Shown here: positions 26,879 to 36,040 of the stretch, piece by piece | How positions within the stretch are numbered: the stretch's first letter is position 1 | Layout of the letters: each line of letters opens with the position of its first letter | Origin: Haloarcula sp. CBA1127 | GTDB taxonomy: Archaea; Halobacteriota; Halobacteria; Halobacteriales; Haloarculaceae | Reading direction: 5' to 3' | Length of the DNA: 64,000 nucleotides | NCBI RefSeq assembly: GCF_001485575.1 | Contig: NZ_BCNB01000002.1 | Span: 310,001-374,000, forward strand | The notes under the pieces: model-generated | Database searches by the model: none | Seen by the model: only the letters and a program-made list of their open reading frames with translations | What the model was told of the DNA's origin: nothing | Program-made: the position numbers and the translations under genes

Positions 26879-27817
26879 ATGAGTCTGGCAGAGGAATACA
26901 CCGAAACATCTGATAACTCGCGTCTCGAACGAGGGCTGGCGTATGTCCAGCGCAATAGCCGCGCGTACCTCCTCATCGCCCCCGCAGCGGTGTTCCTGCT
27001 GGCCGTCGTCGGATACCCGATTATCGAGACGTTCCGGCTGTCACTGTACCAGTCACCCGCCGACTCAAACATTGAGACGTTCGTGGGACTCCAGCATTAC
27101 GTCGAAATATTCAACAGCGACATCTTCTACCGACTGCTCTGGCAGACCGGTCGCTGGGTCGTCGCCGGTGTCGCGGGCAAGACACTGCTTGGACTGCTCA
27201 TCGCCGTTCACCTCAAGGGAGATATCCGCGGTCGGAAGTTCTTCCGCACGGCGTTTCTCATTCCGTGGGGGATTCCCTACGCGATTTCCGCTGTGGTGTT
27301 TCGCTGGATAGAGCACCCGCAGTTTGGCTACCTCAACGCGATCTTGCTGAAACTCGGCATCATCGAACAGGGTATCGGTATCCTCGGAAATCCGAGTCTG
27401 GCGTGGCTCGGCGTCGTCGTGGCTGATATCTGGATTGGGACACCGTTCATGGCAATCATCTTCCTTGCGGGGTTGCAATCGATACCCCAGGAACTGTACG
27501 AGGCAGCTGCCATCGACGGTGCCGAGAAGTGGCATCAGTTCCGGTACATCACGCTCCCACAGCTGAAAAGCGTCGTCCTGATTGCCACGCTGCTGTCGAC
27601 AATCTGGACGTTCGTCAGCTTCGACGTCATCTGGACGATGACCGGTGGGGGGCCGATCAGTTCGACAGCAACGCTCGTCATTCACATCTATCAGGTGGGC
27701 CTCCAGAACGGGAACCTCGGGCGCGGAGCCGCCTACAGTGTCATCGGGTTCCTGTTCCTGTTCGTCTTTGCCATCATCTACCTGCGCATCTACACGCGCG
27801 GGGGTGACGAGCTATGA
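26879..27817 (+). CDS. ABC transporter permease, UgpA/MalF type
   Basis: This 312-residue permease has six predicted helices and the EAA-type loop EAAAIDGAEKWHQFRYITLP, typical of carbohydrate uptake transporter family 1. It begins 9 bp after the binding-protein gene and its 3' end overlaps the next permease by 4 bp. It forms the channel together with that protein. Confidence 0.93.
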   Translation: MSLAEEYTETSDNSRLERGLAYVQRNSRAYLLIAPAAVFLLAVVGYPIIETFRLSLYQSPADSNIETFVGLQHYVEIFNSDIFYRLLWQTGRWVVAGVAGKTLLGLLIAVHLKGDIRGRKFFRTAFLIPWGIPYAISAVVFRWIEHPQFGYLNAILLKLGIIEQGIGILGNPSLAWLGVVVADIWIGTPFMAIIFLAGLQSIPQELYEAAAIDGAEKWHQFRYITLPQLKSVVLIATLLSTIWTFVSFDVIWTMTGGGPISSTATLVIHIYQVGLQNGNLGRGAAYSVIGFLFLFVFAIIYLRIYTRGGDEL

Positions 27818-28659
27818 CGATGGCAGGCCACGACCGGAGCAGTCTTCGAAAGGTTCGCCTCTACGGCGTGCTGATCGGACTGCTCGGGCTCATGATGTTG
27901 CCGTTCTACGCGATGTTCTCGAGTACGCTCAAGCCGGAATCGGAGATATTCGCTGCGCCAGCGACACTGGTCCCCAGCGACCCCAGCGTCCAGGCGTATC
28001 TGCAGGTCTGGACACAGACCGACGTGTTGCTCTGGGTCGGGAATAGCTTCATCATCTCGGTAGGGACGGTCGTGTTGACGCTGCTGTTGGCGATACCGGC
28101 CGCGTACTCGTGTGCCCGGAACGACTTCGTGGGGAAACGGACCTTTCTCCTCTCCGTGCTGGTCGTACAGATGTTCGCACCGGTCGTGTTAATCGTCGGC
28201 CTCTTCGACGTTATCTCCCAGATGGGACTGTTCAACACCTATCTGGCTGTGATCGTCCCGGCGGCGGCGTTCACACTGCCGTTCAACGTCTGGATGCTGT
28301 ACGGGTATTTCAAGACAATCCCCGTCGCGCTCGAAGAGTCAGCGCGTATCGACGGCGCGAGCCAACTGCAGATCCTCACGAAGATCGTGCTCCCGCTGAC
28401 GAAGCCAGCGCTTGTCGCCAGTGTCACCTACACCTTCCTCTACGCGTGGAATCGGCTGCTGTTCGTGCTCACCTTCCTCACTGACAGTGCGAAGTACAAC
28501 ATCCCGCGCGGTGTCTTCTCGATGGTCGGTGCGCTGCAGACCGACTGGCGGATGATGCTCACCGTCTCTGTTATCGGTATCATCCCGCTCCTAATTCTGT
28601 TCGCCTTCCTAGAGGAGTATATCGTGGCTGGCATGACGGCTGGCGCAGTCAAGGAGTAA
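27814..28659 (+). CDS. ABC transporter permease, UgpE/MalG type
   Basis: This 281-residue permease has six predicted helices, the EAA-type loop ESARIDGASQLQILTKIVLP and the short MalG-like C-terminus. Its ATG overlaps the stop of the UgpA-type gene (ATGA), implying coupled translation. It is the last transporter gene before the metabolic genes of the cluster. Confidence 0.93.
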   Translation: MTMAGHDRSSLRKVRLYGVLIGLLGLMMLPFYAMFSSTLKPESEIFAAPATLVPSDPSVQAYLQVWTQTDVLLWVGNSFIISVGTVVLTLLLAIPAAYSCARNDFVGKRTFLLSVLVVQMFAPVVLIVGLFDVISQMGLFNTYLAVIVPAAAFTLPFNVWMLYGYFKTIPVALEESARIDGASQLQILTKIVLPLTKPALVASVTYTFLYAWNRLLFVLTFLTDSAKYNIPRGVFSMVGALQTDWRMMLTVSVIGIIPLLILFAFLEEYIVAGMTAGAVKE

Positions 28660-28699
28660 CCGCCTCTACTTTTATTATCGCCGCGATAGTTGTCCGCGT

Positions 28700-29848
28700 A
28701 TGGAATTTGCGATGTGGGCGTACCCATGGGACCTGCTTGACGAAGGGCCGGCCAAGGTGGAAACACGACTGCGTGGCGTCGGCGTTGACGAACTGAACCT
28801 CGCGACGAACTATCACACTGTGCAGGCATTCACGCCACACAATCCGGAGCGACGGACGCTGTTTGCCCGCGCGAGTTCGTATTTCGAGCCCGGGCCAGAG
28901 TACGGGGACCTCGAACCAGTGCCGTACGAGCAGATGGACGGGGACTGGGTCGCGGACGTCGCCGCCGGCCTGTCAGAGCTTTCACTCACTTCCTGGACAG
29001 TCGGCTGCCACAACTCTCGGCTCGGGATGGCCAACCCCGAGTACACGCTGGAATCTGCACACGGTGACGACCTGATCTTTGGCCTGTGCCCGTCCCAGCC
29101 CGCAGTCCAGACGTATCTCTCGGCACTGGTCTCGGATCTGTCGTCTCGCGATGAGTTCGCTCGGATCGAACTGGAAACGTTCGATTACTTCTACGGGACG
29201 GGCTTTGGATGGCACCATCAGAAGATTCACGCACGGCTGGGGGTGCTCGGAGAGTTCCTGCTCGGGATGTGTTTCTGTCCACACTGTCAGGAGAATGCGA
29301 CGGCTGCGGGTGTCGATGCTGAACAAGCACGCGAGACGGTAGCCAACGCGCTGGACAGTATTGTCGCTGGCGACGTACCACACGACCGCACACCGGAAGA
29401 GTGGCTCGCGGAGCACAGTACCGTCGCTGCGTACGTCGATGTCCGCGAACAGACGTTGTCATCACTGTACGCCACGCTGGCCGACGCCGCGGGAACGACA
29501 CCGCTTGGCTACTACGTCGGTGCCCCGGAACCCGGCCGCGAGTGGATTGTCGGGGCGGACCTGCAAGCGCTCTCGGAGCACGTCGATTATTACTGTCTGC
29601 CGGCCTACGAGTCGTCACGTGACGCAGTCATAGAGGCGTACAACGCCGTTGAGACAGTGATCGATGATGTGCCACTTCACGTTGGCCTCTTACCGGGCCA
29701 TCCAGCCATCGACGACGAGGCTACCGTGGTCGATATCGTGGAAACCCTCGACTCGAAGGGAGTGCCGCGGCTCTCGTTCTATAACTACGGACTGCTTCCG
29801 GAGCGGTCACTGGAGTGGGTCGAAACCGCCATCGAGACAGTGAGCTGA
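28700..29848 (+). CDS. Unknown protein with CFCPHC motif, possible TIM-barrel hydrolase
   Basis: I cannot name this 382-residue family with confidence. Seen: alternating beta/alpha pattern, VTSWTVGCHN-like early motif (SLTSWTVGCHNSRLGMANPE near 95-114), GLCPSQPAVQTYL at 128-140, LETFDYFYGTGFGWHHQKIH at 158-177 and a tight CFCPHC at 191-196 that could bind a metal. The acidic LETFDY and HH stretches resemble active-site strands of a TIM-barrel glycosidase-like fold; this is inference. It follows the permeases by 40 bp and precedes an enolase-superfamily gene, so it probably acts on the imported compound. No signal peptide is seen, so it is cytoplasmic. Confidence 0.7.
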   Translation: MEFAMWAYPWDLLDEGPAKVETRLRGVGVDELNLATNYHTVQAFTPHNPERRTLFARASSYFEPGPEYGDLEPVPYEQMDGDWVADVAAGLSELSLTSWTVGCHNSRLGMANPEYTLESAHGDDLIFGLCPSQPAVQTYLSALVSDLSSRDEFARIELETFDYFYGTGFGWHHQKIHARLGVLGEFLLGMCFCPHCQENATAAGVDAEQARETVANALDSIVAGDVPHDRTPEEWLAEHSTVAAYVDVREQTLSSLYATLADAAGTTPLGYYVGAPEPGREWIVGADLQALSEHVDYYCLPAYESSRDAVIEAYNAVETVIDDVPLHVGLLPGHPAIDDEATVVDIVETLDSKGVPRLSFYNYGLLPERSLEWVETAIETVS

Positions 29849-29895
29849 GAGGGGGAAGCGGTACTTTGATATCGGTTCCCGGACGACAGAATGGC

Positions 29896-31065
29896 ATGGA
29901 GATAACCGGCGTGTCAGCGGTAACTGTAGATGTACCGTTGGCCGACTTGGATGAGTACCTCGGAATCGGGCCGTACGTGACCAACCACGGAGAGTTACAG
30001 TCGATGGAACGCGTCCTCGTCCGTGTCGACACGAATGAAGGCATTAGCGGCTGGGGCGAGATGCGTGTCTTCCTGTCACCAGAGGCTACTGAGTCGATTA
30101 TCGAAGACGGTGTCGGCCCGATGATTGAGGGCCAGTCGCCGTTCGAAATCGAGCGCCTCCGCCGGCAGGTGTTCGTCGAGTACACCAACGTCGATATGTT
30201 CTTTGCCGCCGTCGAAACGGCCTGCTGGGACATCGTCGGGAAAGCCCTCGATAGACCTGTGTACGAACTTCTCGGCGGGTGGACAGCACCGACACAGGGG
30301 GCTCAGCAACACCGACAAAGCGTCGATGGCAACAGTACTGCACCCGCTGACGTCCCCGTTGCCTTCTGTCTCGGCATCCTCTCACCCGAGGAGTCCCGTA
30401 TCAAGGCGCGAGAAGCGCTCGAAGCTGGCTTCACTGTCCTCAAAACGAAGGCTGGGCGGGACTGGCGACGGGATGTCGAGCGAATCAAAGCGATGCACGA
30501 TGAGGTCGACGGGCAGTTAGCGTTCCGACTCGACCCGAATCAGGGCTGGACGCTCGACCAGGCGGTTCGGGTCGGGGCGATGCTCGAAGATGCGGGAATC
30601 TACCTACAGTACATGGAACAGCCGATTCGGGTCGATTCACACACGTCGCTAGCTCGGCTCAGGCAACGACTCCGCCAGCCGATCGCGCCGAACGAGGACA
30701 CGTATATCTCGCATAATCTGCAATCGCTCGTGGAAGCTGGCGCGATGGATGTCGGCGTTATCGACCTGACCCCAGCCGGCGGCATCAGTGGGATTCGACA
30801 GCAGGCCGCTATCCTCGAAGACGCCGGAGTTCCCTTTACACACCACTGTGCGTTCGATTTGGGGATTCGGACTGCGGCGATCCTCCACGGGGTCACCGGC
30901 ATCCCGGGCTTTTCGTTGCCCCCGGATTCGACGTACTACGGCTGGGAAGCGGACGTCATCGAGGCACCGTTCGAGGTCAGCGACGGCTGCCTCCCAGCCC
31001 CTGAGGGACCCGGCCTCGGTATCACTGTGGATATGGCTGCCATTGAGGAGTATCGAATCACATGA
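29896..31065 (+). CDS. Mandelate racemase/muconate lactonizing enzyme family protein (enolase superfamily)
   Basis: This 389-residue enzyme shows Lys183/Lys185 (LKTKAG), metal ligands Asp213 (RLDPNQGW), Glu241 (YMEQPI) and Glu267 (PNEDTY), and a later His pair in FTHHCAFDLGIR (316-317). Superfamily members abstract the proton alpha to a carboxylate, giving acid-sugar dehydration, racemisation or cycloisomerisation. I start at the ATG at 29896, because the earlier in-frame ATG at 29815 lies inside the preceding gene. Linked to a sugar-type transporter and an SDR, an acid-sugar dehydratase is the best guess. Confidence 0.88.
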   Translation: MEITGVSAVTVDVPLADLDEYLGIGPYVTNHGELQSMERVLVRVDTNEGISGWGEMRVFLSPEATESIIEDGVGPMIEGQSPFEIERLRRQVFVEYTNVDMFFAAVETACWDIVGKALDRPVYELLGGWTAPTQGAQQHRQSVDGNSTAPADVPVAFCLGILSPEESRIKAREALEAGFTVLKTKAGRDWRRDVERIKAMHDEVDGQLAFRLDPNQGWTLDQAVRVGAMLEDAGIYLQYMEQPIRVDSHTSLARLRQRLRQPIAPNEDTYISHNLQSLVEAGAMDVGVIDLTPAGGISGIRQQAAILEDAGVPFTHHCAFDLGIRTAAILHGVTGIPGFSLPPDSTYYGWEADVIEAPFEVSDGCLPAPEGPGLGITVDMAAIEEYRIT

Positions 31066-31114
31066 GCGGACAAGAGCAACTTTCAATAGGGCAGCTTACG
31101 TGGGTGACCCTGTC

Positions 31115-31957
31115 ATGGTAGAGTTATCACTAGCGGACCGGCCGGCCATTGTGACTGGCGCGTCGCGGGGTATCGGGCGCGAAATCGCAGCCCGGTTCGC
31201 CGAAGCGGGTGGCGACGTCGTCGTCTGCTCGCGCACCTACGAGGATGTGGAAGCGGTTGCGACGGAGCTAACCGACACACATGAGGGTCGCGTTGTTCCG
31301 GTCGAGTGTGACGTCACAGACCGTGAAGCGGTGCGGGACCTTGTCGACACGGCCATCGAAGAATTCGGGGACATCCGGGTACTTGTAAACAACGCTGGCG
31401 GGGCAGACGAATCCGCCAACCTGTTGCACCGGTGTGACGAGGAGACCTTCGAATCGATGGTCGACCTGAACCTGAAGAGCCAATTCCTCCTGAGCAAAGA
31501 GGTACTGCCGGCGATGGTCGCTGCTGGCGGCGGGTCGATAATCCACATGGGCTCGGTCAACGGCCTGTTCGGTATCGGGCTCTCCGGCTACTCCGAGGCG
31601 AAAAGCGGACTCCTGGCGCTCTCCCGAAACATCGCCGCCCACTACGGACAACACGGGGTCCGGTCGAACGTTATTTCAGCAGCGACCATCGAAACGGCGA
31701 ACAGGCGGGCAGAGATGGAAAACACGGAAGAACGGACCGGTGAGACCAGCGCCCGGGAGCGCTGGCTCGACCAGTATCCGCTCGGTCGGTTCGGCACACC
31801 GCGGGAGGTCGCTGATACGACCCTGTTCCTTGCCTCCGAAATGTCGAGTTTCGTTACCGGTGAGAATCTGGTGCTTGACGGCGGATTGACGACGAGCCTG
31901 CCGACATCGTTCATCAACAAAGTCTACGACGCGAACGACCAGCCGACAGCCAATTAA
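31115..31957 (+). CDS. Short-chain dehydrogenase/reductase
   Basis: This 280-residue classical SDR has cofactor motif TGASRGIG at 14-21, NNAG at 92-95 and catalytic Ser147, Tyr159 and Lys163 (GYSEAKSG). The substrate-closing loop contains an unusual stretch of about 20 charged residues (near 199-220). It catalyses NAD(P)-dependent oxidation or reduction of a hydroxyl/keto group. The start at 31115 is set by the family N-terminus; the frame is open well upstream. It lies 49 bp after the enolase-superfamily gene and 5 bp before a RidA gene. Confidence 0.92.
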   Translation: MVELSLADRPAIVTGASRGIGREIAARFAEAGGDVVVCSRTYEDVEAVATELTDTHEGRVVPVECDVTDREAVRDLVDTAIEEFGDIRVLVNNAGGADESANLLHRCDEETFESMVDLNLKSQFLLSKEVLPAMVAAGGGSIIHMGSVNGLFGIGLSGYSEAKSGLLALSRNIAAHYGQHGVRSNVISAATIETANRRAEMENTEERTGETSARERWLDQYPLGRFGTPREVADTTLFLASEMSSFVTGENLVLDGGLTTSLPTSFINKVYDANDQPTAN

Positions 31958-31962
31958 CACCC

Positions 31963-32337
31963 ATGGAAGAACTAACAACTGACGACGCACCTGATAGTAT
32001 CGGCCCGTTCTCGCAGGGAATCGCTAGCGGCGACCGTATTTACGTGTCTGGACAGGGGCCAGTCGACCCGGACACCGGCGAGATAATCCAAGGCACGCCC
32101 GGTGAACAGACCCGACGCACACTCCGGAACGTCGCTGCCGTACTGCAGGCCGGTGGCGCTTCGCTCGACGATGTCGTGAAATCGACGGTGTTCGTGAAGG
32201 ATATGCGATACTACGACGAGGTGAACGAGGTGTACGGTGAACTCATGTCACCCCCCTATCCCGCACGCAGTGCTGTTGAAGTCGTTAAATTGCCAGTCGA
32301 TATCGACGTTGAGATAGAGGTTGTTGCAGAACGGTAG
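31963..32337 (+). CDS. RidA/YjgF family protein (first copy)
   Basis: This 124-residue protein belongs to the RidA/YER057c family, which hydrolyses reactive enamine/imine intermediates to keto acids and ammonia. Family motifs are IGPFSQGI near the start, YVSGQGPVDPDTGEI, and the Arg-bearing PPYPARSAVEVVKLP near the C-terminus. Its place in a cluster with an enolase-superfamily enzyme and an SDR suggests removal of a nitrogen-containing unsaturated intermediate. Its stop codon overlaps no start; the HAD gene begins 2 nt later. Confidence 0.92.
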   Translation: MEELTTDDAPDSIGPFSQGIASGDRIYVSGQGPVDPDTGEIIQGTPGEQTRRTLRNVAAVLQAGGASLDDVVKSTVFVKDMRYYDEVNEVYGELMSPPYPARSAVEVVKLPVDIDVEIEVVAER

Positions 32338-32338
32338 T

Positions 32339-32977
32339 ATGTCGCATCTGGTAGTGTTCGACCTCGACGGGACACTCACCCGACAGCGCGGCGGGTTTGA
32401 GCTGTTGCACACCCTCTATGGAACGACACCGGAAGCCGAGGCGCTGATGGACCAATTCGAGGCCGGAGAAATTACGTTTGCAGAGTGGTGTCGAGGAGCA
32501 GTCGATGTGTGGCGTGCGAACGATATCACCAAGTCAGACATCGAGCGCGCGACCCGGGCCGTCAAGCCGAAAGCGGGTGCCGTCGACCTCCTCAACCATC
32601 TCCAGCATACGGATATCCGATTCGGCATTCTCAGTGCCGGCGTTGCGAACCTCGCGACGCAGTTCGAGCAGTACGAGCCAGCGTTTGTTCGCGGAAACTG
32701 GCTTCGGTTCGAGGATGGGCGGATTTCGGGTATCGATGTCTGTGTCGGTCCCGATCAGAAAGGAGAACTACTGAGAGAGATCCGAACCAAACAGAACCCT
32801 TCTTCAATCACCTATATCGGTGATTCACACACTGATACCGAGGCGTTCGCCGAGGCAGATACCGCGGTGTTGTTCGACCCGGACGACCGCGTTCCCGAGA
32901 CAGCAATCGAGGAAGCGGATACAATCGTCGAAGGTGCGGATATACGAGAGGTTCAAAACCGTATTCCAAGAATTTAG
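32339..32977 (+). CDS. HAD-family phosphatase (SerB-like)
   Basis: This 212-residue HAD hydrolase has motif I DLDGTLT (Asp8, Asp10), motif II near GILSAGVANLA, a conserved Lys in QKGELL and motif III GDSHTDTEAFAEAD. The helical cap between motifs I and II is of C1 type, as in phosphoserine phosphatase. It dephosphorylates a small phosphorylated metabolite. The start at 32339 follows the RidA stop by 1 nt, so it is the last gene of the proposed operon. The substrate is undefined. Confidence 0.88.
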   Translation: MSHLVVFDLDGTLTRQRGGFELLHTLYGTTPEAEALMDQFEAGEITFAEWCRGAVDVWRANDITKSDIERATRAVKPKAGAVDLLNHLQHTDIRFGILSAGVANLATQFEQYEPAFVRGNWLRFEDGRISGIDVCVGPDQKGELLREIRTKQNPSSITYIGDSHTDTEAFAEADTAVLFDPDDRVPETAIEEADTIVEGADIREVQNRIPRI

Positions 32978-33300
32978 TCATATATTTTTCAGAAAAGGCC
33001 AGATATTCTCAAAAATATAGATTATCCCAGTATTTTCTACGATACGTGCCTTCAGAATCGTTATATCCTAGGTCATATGGGAGAGAGTATATCCAGACAC
33101 CCGTTCTGAAGGAGACGGAGCGTGCGGTGTGAGAGTTGGACCGCTGTCGAAGTTACGTACTGGTCCCAGCCGATATTACCCGGACAGATACGACGTAGCC
33201 GTCAGCACTGGTCGGGTGTTCGCTGGCGCAGTGGCAACATCTAGCAATTTGCAACGGGCTTCGACGGCCCTTTTACCGTCGGGGGGTGACTGACAATTGA
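32978..33300. other. AT-rich intergenic region at the right edge of the catabolic cluster
   Basis: These 323 bp are strongly AT-rich from 32978 to about 33080. A likely TATA-type element (CCCTTTTACC) sits about 30 nt before the next start at 33301. No gene or repeat was recognised. Confidence 0.55.
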
Positions 33301-34233
33301 ATGAGTCGCTATCGAACGACCGGTTGCTTTCTCCTCCTGGCTGCAATCTGGGGTACTGCATTCATGGCGACAGACGTCGGCCTCGCCGACCTGCCGCCGG
33401 TACCGTTCGCCGCCGCCCGCTTCGACATTGCCTCCGTTCTCCTGTTTGCTGCGTTGGCTGTGACAGGCTCCTTAGAACGGCCACAGACGCGCGACGACTA
33501 CGTGTACGTCCTCGCTGGGGGGACGCTCATGATCGGAGTCCACCACGTATTCCTGTTCACCGGGCAGCAGTACGTCACCGGGGCCGTCGCCGCCGTGTTG
33601 CTCGGTCTCGTTCCCGTCGTGACGCCCGCACTGACGAAGCTCGCGTCCAGCGATGACACGTTCACCGCGAATACGGGAGTCGGCGTGGTACTCGGGTTCA
33701 TCGGCGTTATCGTCATTGCTGACCCCGACCCGGCGAACCTCCTCAGCAGCACGATCGGAATCGCGCTCGTGTTCGCGTCGGCGCTGGCATTTGCCATCCC
33801 GGCCGTCGTCACGCACGACACCAGTCCGTCAATGTCGTTTCTGGCCACGCAAGCGTGGTTGATGGCTATCGGGGCCGTTGTCCTCCATGTCACCGTGCTC
33901 GCGCTCCCCGGACAGTCGTTTGCAGACGCATCGTGGACGCCGTCCGCGTTTGCGGCGCTGTTGTATTTAGCCGTCGTCGCCGGTATCGGTGGTTTCCTGC
34001 TGTACTTCCGGCTACTTGACCAGCTGGGTCCTATCGAGATGAGCTTCATCGAGTACGTGATTCCGCTGTTCGCCGCGCTCGCCGGCTGGCTCGTGCTCGG
34101 ACAGCAAGTCACACTCGCTACGGTTGGCGGGTTCGCGTGCATCCTCATGGGATTCATGGCAGCGAAGTGGACAACGTTGCGAGCGGAACTGCGTCGGGTC
34201 GTCGAACCGAAAACCAGTCCGCCGGCTGACTGA
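33301..34233 (+). CDS. EamA/DMT-family transporter
   Basis: This 310-residue protein has about ten membrane helices in two EamA repeats; the second repeat contains LGPIEMSFIEYVIPLFAALAG. DMT proteins usually export amino acids, metabolites or drugs. The N-terminal WGTAFMATDVGL matches the family start. It is monocistronic with its own leaderless-type promoter. The substrate is not predictable. Confidence 0.88.
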   Translation: MSRYRTTGCFLLLAAIWGTAFMATDVGLADLPPVPFAAARFDIASVLLFAALAVTGSLERPQTRDDYVYVLAGGTLMIGVHHVFLFTGQQYVTGAVAAVLLGLVPVVTPALTKLASSDDTFTANTGVGVVLGFIGVIVIADPDPANLLSSTIGIALVFASALAFAIPAVVTHDTSPSMSFLATQAWLMAIGAVVLHVTVLALPGQSFADASWTPSAFAALLYLAVVAGIGGFLLYFRLLDQLGPIEMSFIEYVIPLFAALAGWLVLGQQVTLATVGGFACILMGFMAAKWTTLRAELRRVVEPKTSPPAD

Positions 34234-34537
34234 TCGGGAACAGAGCCTGCAGGCTATCACTCGGTGGCCGATGCTGCCGGATTCAAAGAAATCGACAGTG
34301 GAGCGAAAGGCGGTAAGAATGACCGTCAGGCCGGAGGGACAGCGGCCTCGCGCTTCTGAAGACAACTGAATTACAGCCGCCATTTTGCTATCTTTTCAGA
34401 GGATCAGTAGCAGCACTCGGCATTTACCGGTAAACCCGGCTCCAAACGGAATCTTGTAAGAGCAGACCGCATCATAGCCGCTCACACATACTGGCGGGGC
34501 TAACGGGTTTTTATAAGACCGTCTGTTGCCCTATAAT
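34234..34537. other. Intergenic region with leaderless promoter of the symporter gene
   Basis: This 304-bp gap contains TTTTTATAAG at 34508-34517, centred about 25 nt before the ATG at 34538. That fits a leaderless transcript and supports that ATG over a TTG at 34526. Nothing else was recognised. Confidence 0.55.
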
Positions 34538-35842
34538 ATGATACAATCCGCTCGCACGCTATGGAGCCGGTATCGGTCCATCCCACTCATCTGGCGTATT
34601 TTCATCGCCTTCGTACTGGGCGCAGGTGCCGGTATCGCGTTCGGGGAGCAGATGGCCGTAGTCAGGCCAGTGGGCGACCTCTTCCTTCGGCTGCTCAATA
34701 TGCTGGTCATCCCGATCATTGTCTTCACACTGCTGACCGGGATTCGGCAGCTTTCGCCCGCAAAGCTCGGAAAGATCGGCGGTGCGACAGTCGGTCTCTA
34801 CGCCCTGACGACGACTCTCGCAGGTATTATCGGCCTCGCAGTTGCAAACGTGCTCCAGCCGGGCCGGGGACTCGAATTCGGCGGCGGTGAAGCGCAATCG
34901 AAAGCGCCGCCGTCGTTGCTGGATGTCGTTCTCGGTATCGTGCCGAACAATCCCGTCGCGGCGCTTGCAGAGGGGAATCTGCTGGCGACGGTGTTCTTCG
35001 TCATCGTCTTCGGAATCGCGCTGACATACGTCCGCGCCCAGCAGGGCGGACTCGCAGAGAGTGTCGATTCAGTGTTCGAGGCCTTCGAAGTGGGTGCTGA
35101 AGCGATGTTTGTCATCGTTCGAGGGGTCCTCGAATTCGGTGTGCTCGGCGTGTTCGCGCTGATGGCGTCCGGAATCGGCACTGAAGGTATCGGCCTGTTC
35201 TCCTCGCTGGGCGAGCTCGTGTTGGCAGTCACTATCGCAATCGTCATCCACATCGGCTTCACCTATCTCGTTCTGTTGATGGGCGTGATTGCCGACGTGT
35301 CGCCGATTGCGTTCCTCAGCGGGGCGAGAGACGCGATGGTGACTGCGTTCGCGACTCGGTCGTCGAGCGGAACGCTCCCCGTCACGATGCGTAATGCGGA
35401 CGAAGACCTGCAGATCGCCGAGCGAGTGTATTCGTTCACGCTTCCAGTCGGTGCCACGGCGAACATGGACGGGGCCGCCATCCGGCAGGCAGTCACCGTG
35501 ATGTTCGCCGCGAACGTCGTCGGACAGCCACTGGTGCTTACTGAACAGGTTTTCGTGTTGATTGTGGCCGTCCTCATCAGTATCGGAACCGCCGGTGTTC
35601 CGGGAGCGGGCATCGTCATGCTCACTGTAATTCTCACGCAGGTCGGTCTCCCGCTGGAAGTTGTCGGGTTCGTCGCCGGCGTCGACCCCATTCTCGGGCG
35701 GGTTGCGACAATGAACAACGTCACTGGCGACCTCGCGGTTTCGACCGTCGTCGGGAAGTGGAACGACGGACTCGACCTGAATGAGGGCGTCTGGTCACGA
35801 AATCTGAGCGGCGTCGCCGAGTTCGTTCCCGGCGACGACTAG
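34538..35842 (+). CDS. Dicarboxylate/amino acid:cation symporter (DAACS family)
   Basis: This 434-residue Na+ or H+ coupled carrier has the GltPh-like fold. The Ser-rich hairpin 1 motif ATRSSSGTLPVTM, helix 7 motif NMDGAAIRQAV, hairpin 2 GTAGVPGAGIVML and helix 8 MNNVTGDLAVSTVV are visible. The family normally has NMDGT in helix 7, so the Ala here (NMDGAA) is a small departure. Likely cargo is glutamate, aspartate or C4-dicarboxylates. The gene is monocistronic. Confidence 0.93.
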   Translation: MIQSARTLWSRYRSIPLIWRIFIAFVLGAGAGIAFGEQMAVVRPVGDLFLRLLNMLVIPIIVFTLLTGIRQLSPAKLGKIGGATVGLYALTTTLAGIIGLAVANVLQPGRGLEFGGGEAQSKAPPSLLDVVLGIVPNNPVAALAEGNLLATVFFVIVFGIALTYVRAQQGGLAESVDSVFEAFEVGAEAMFVIVRGVLEFGVLGVFALMASGIGTEGIGLFSSLGELVLAVTIAIVIHIGFTYLVLLMGVIADVSPIAFLSGARDAMVTAFATRSSSGTLPVTMRNADEDLQIAERVYSFTLPVGATANMDGAAIRQAVTVMFAANVVGQPLVLTEQVFVLIVAVLISIGTAGVPGAGIVMLTVILTQVGLPLEVVGFVAGVDPILGRVATMNNVTGDLAVSTVVGKWNDGLDLNEGVWSRNLSGVAEFVPGDD

Positions 35843-36040
35843 AGAGGAACAGCGGTCGCGATTGAAACAGAAACTAATGCTGGTACAGTTGTTATTCTAA
35901 TCTATAAGAACAGAATCACGTCTCACGGCTGGACTGACAACGACAGTATGAGCGGGTCCGGAGCGAGTACACCAGTCAAAAGCGGTCGTCTGTCCAGTCC
36001 GGAGCAGCCCTGCGTGAACTTCTGTGTGTCAGTTTTAACG

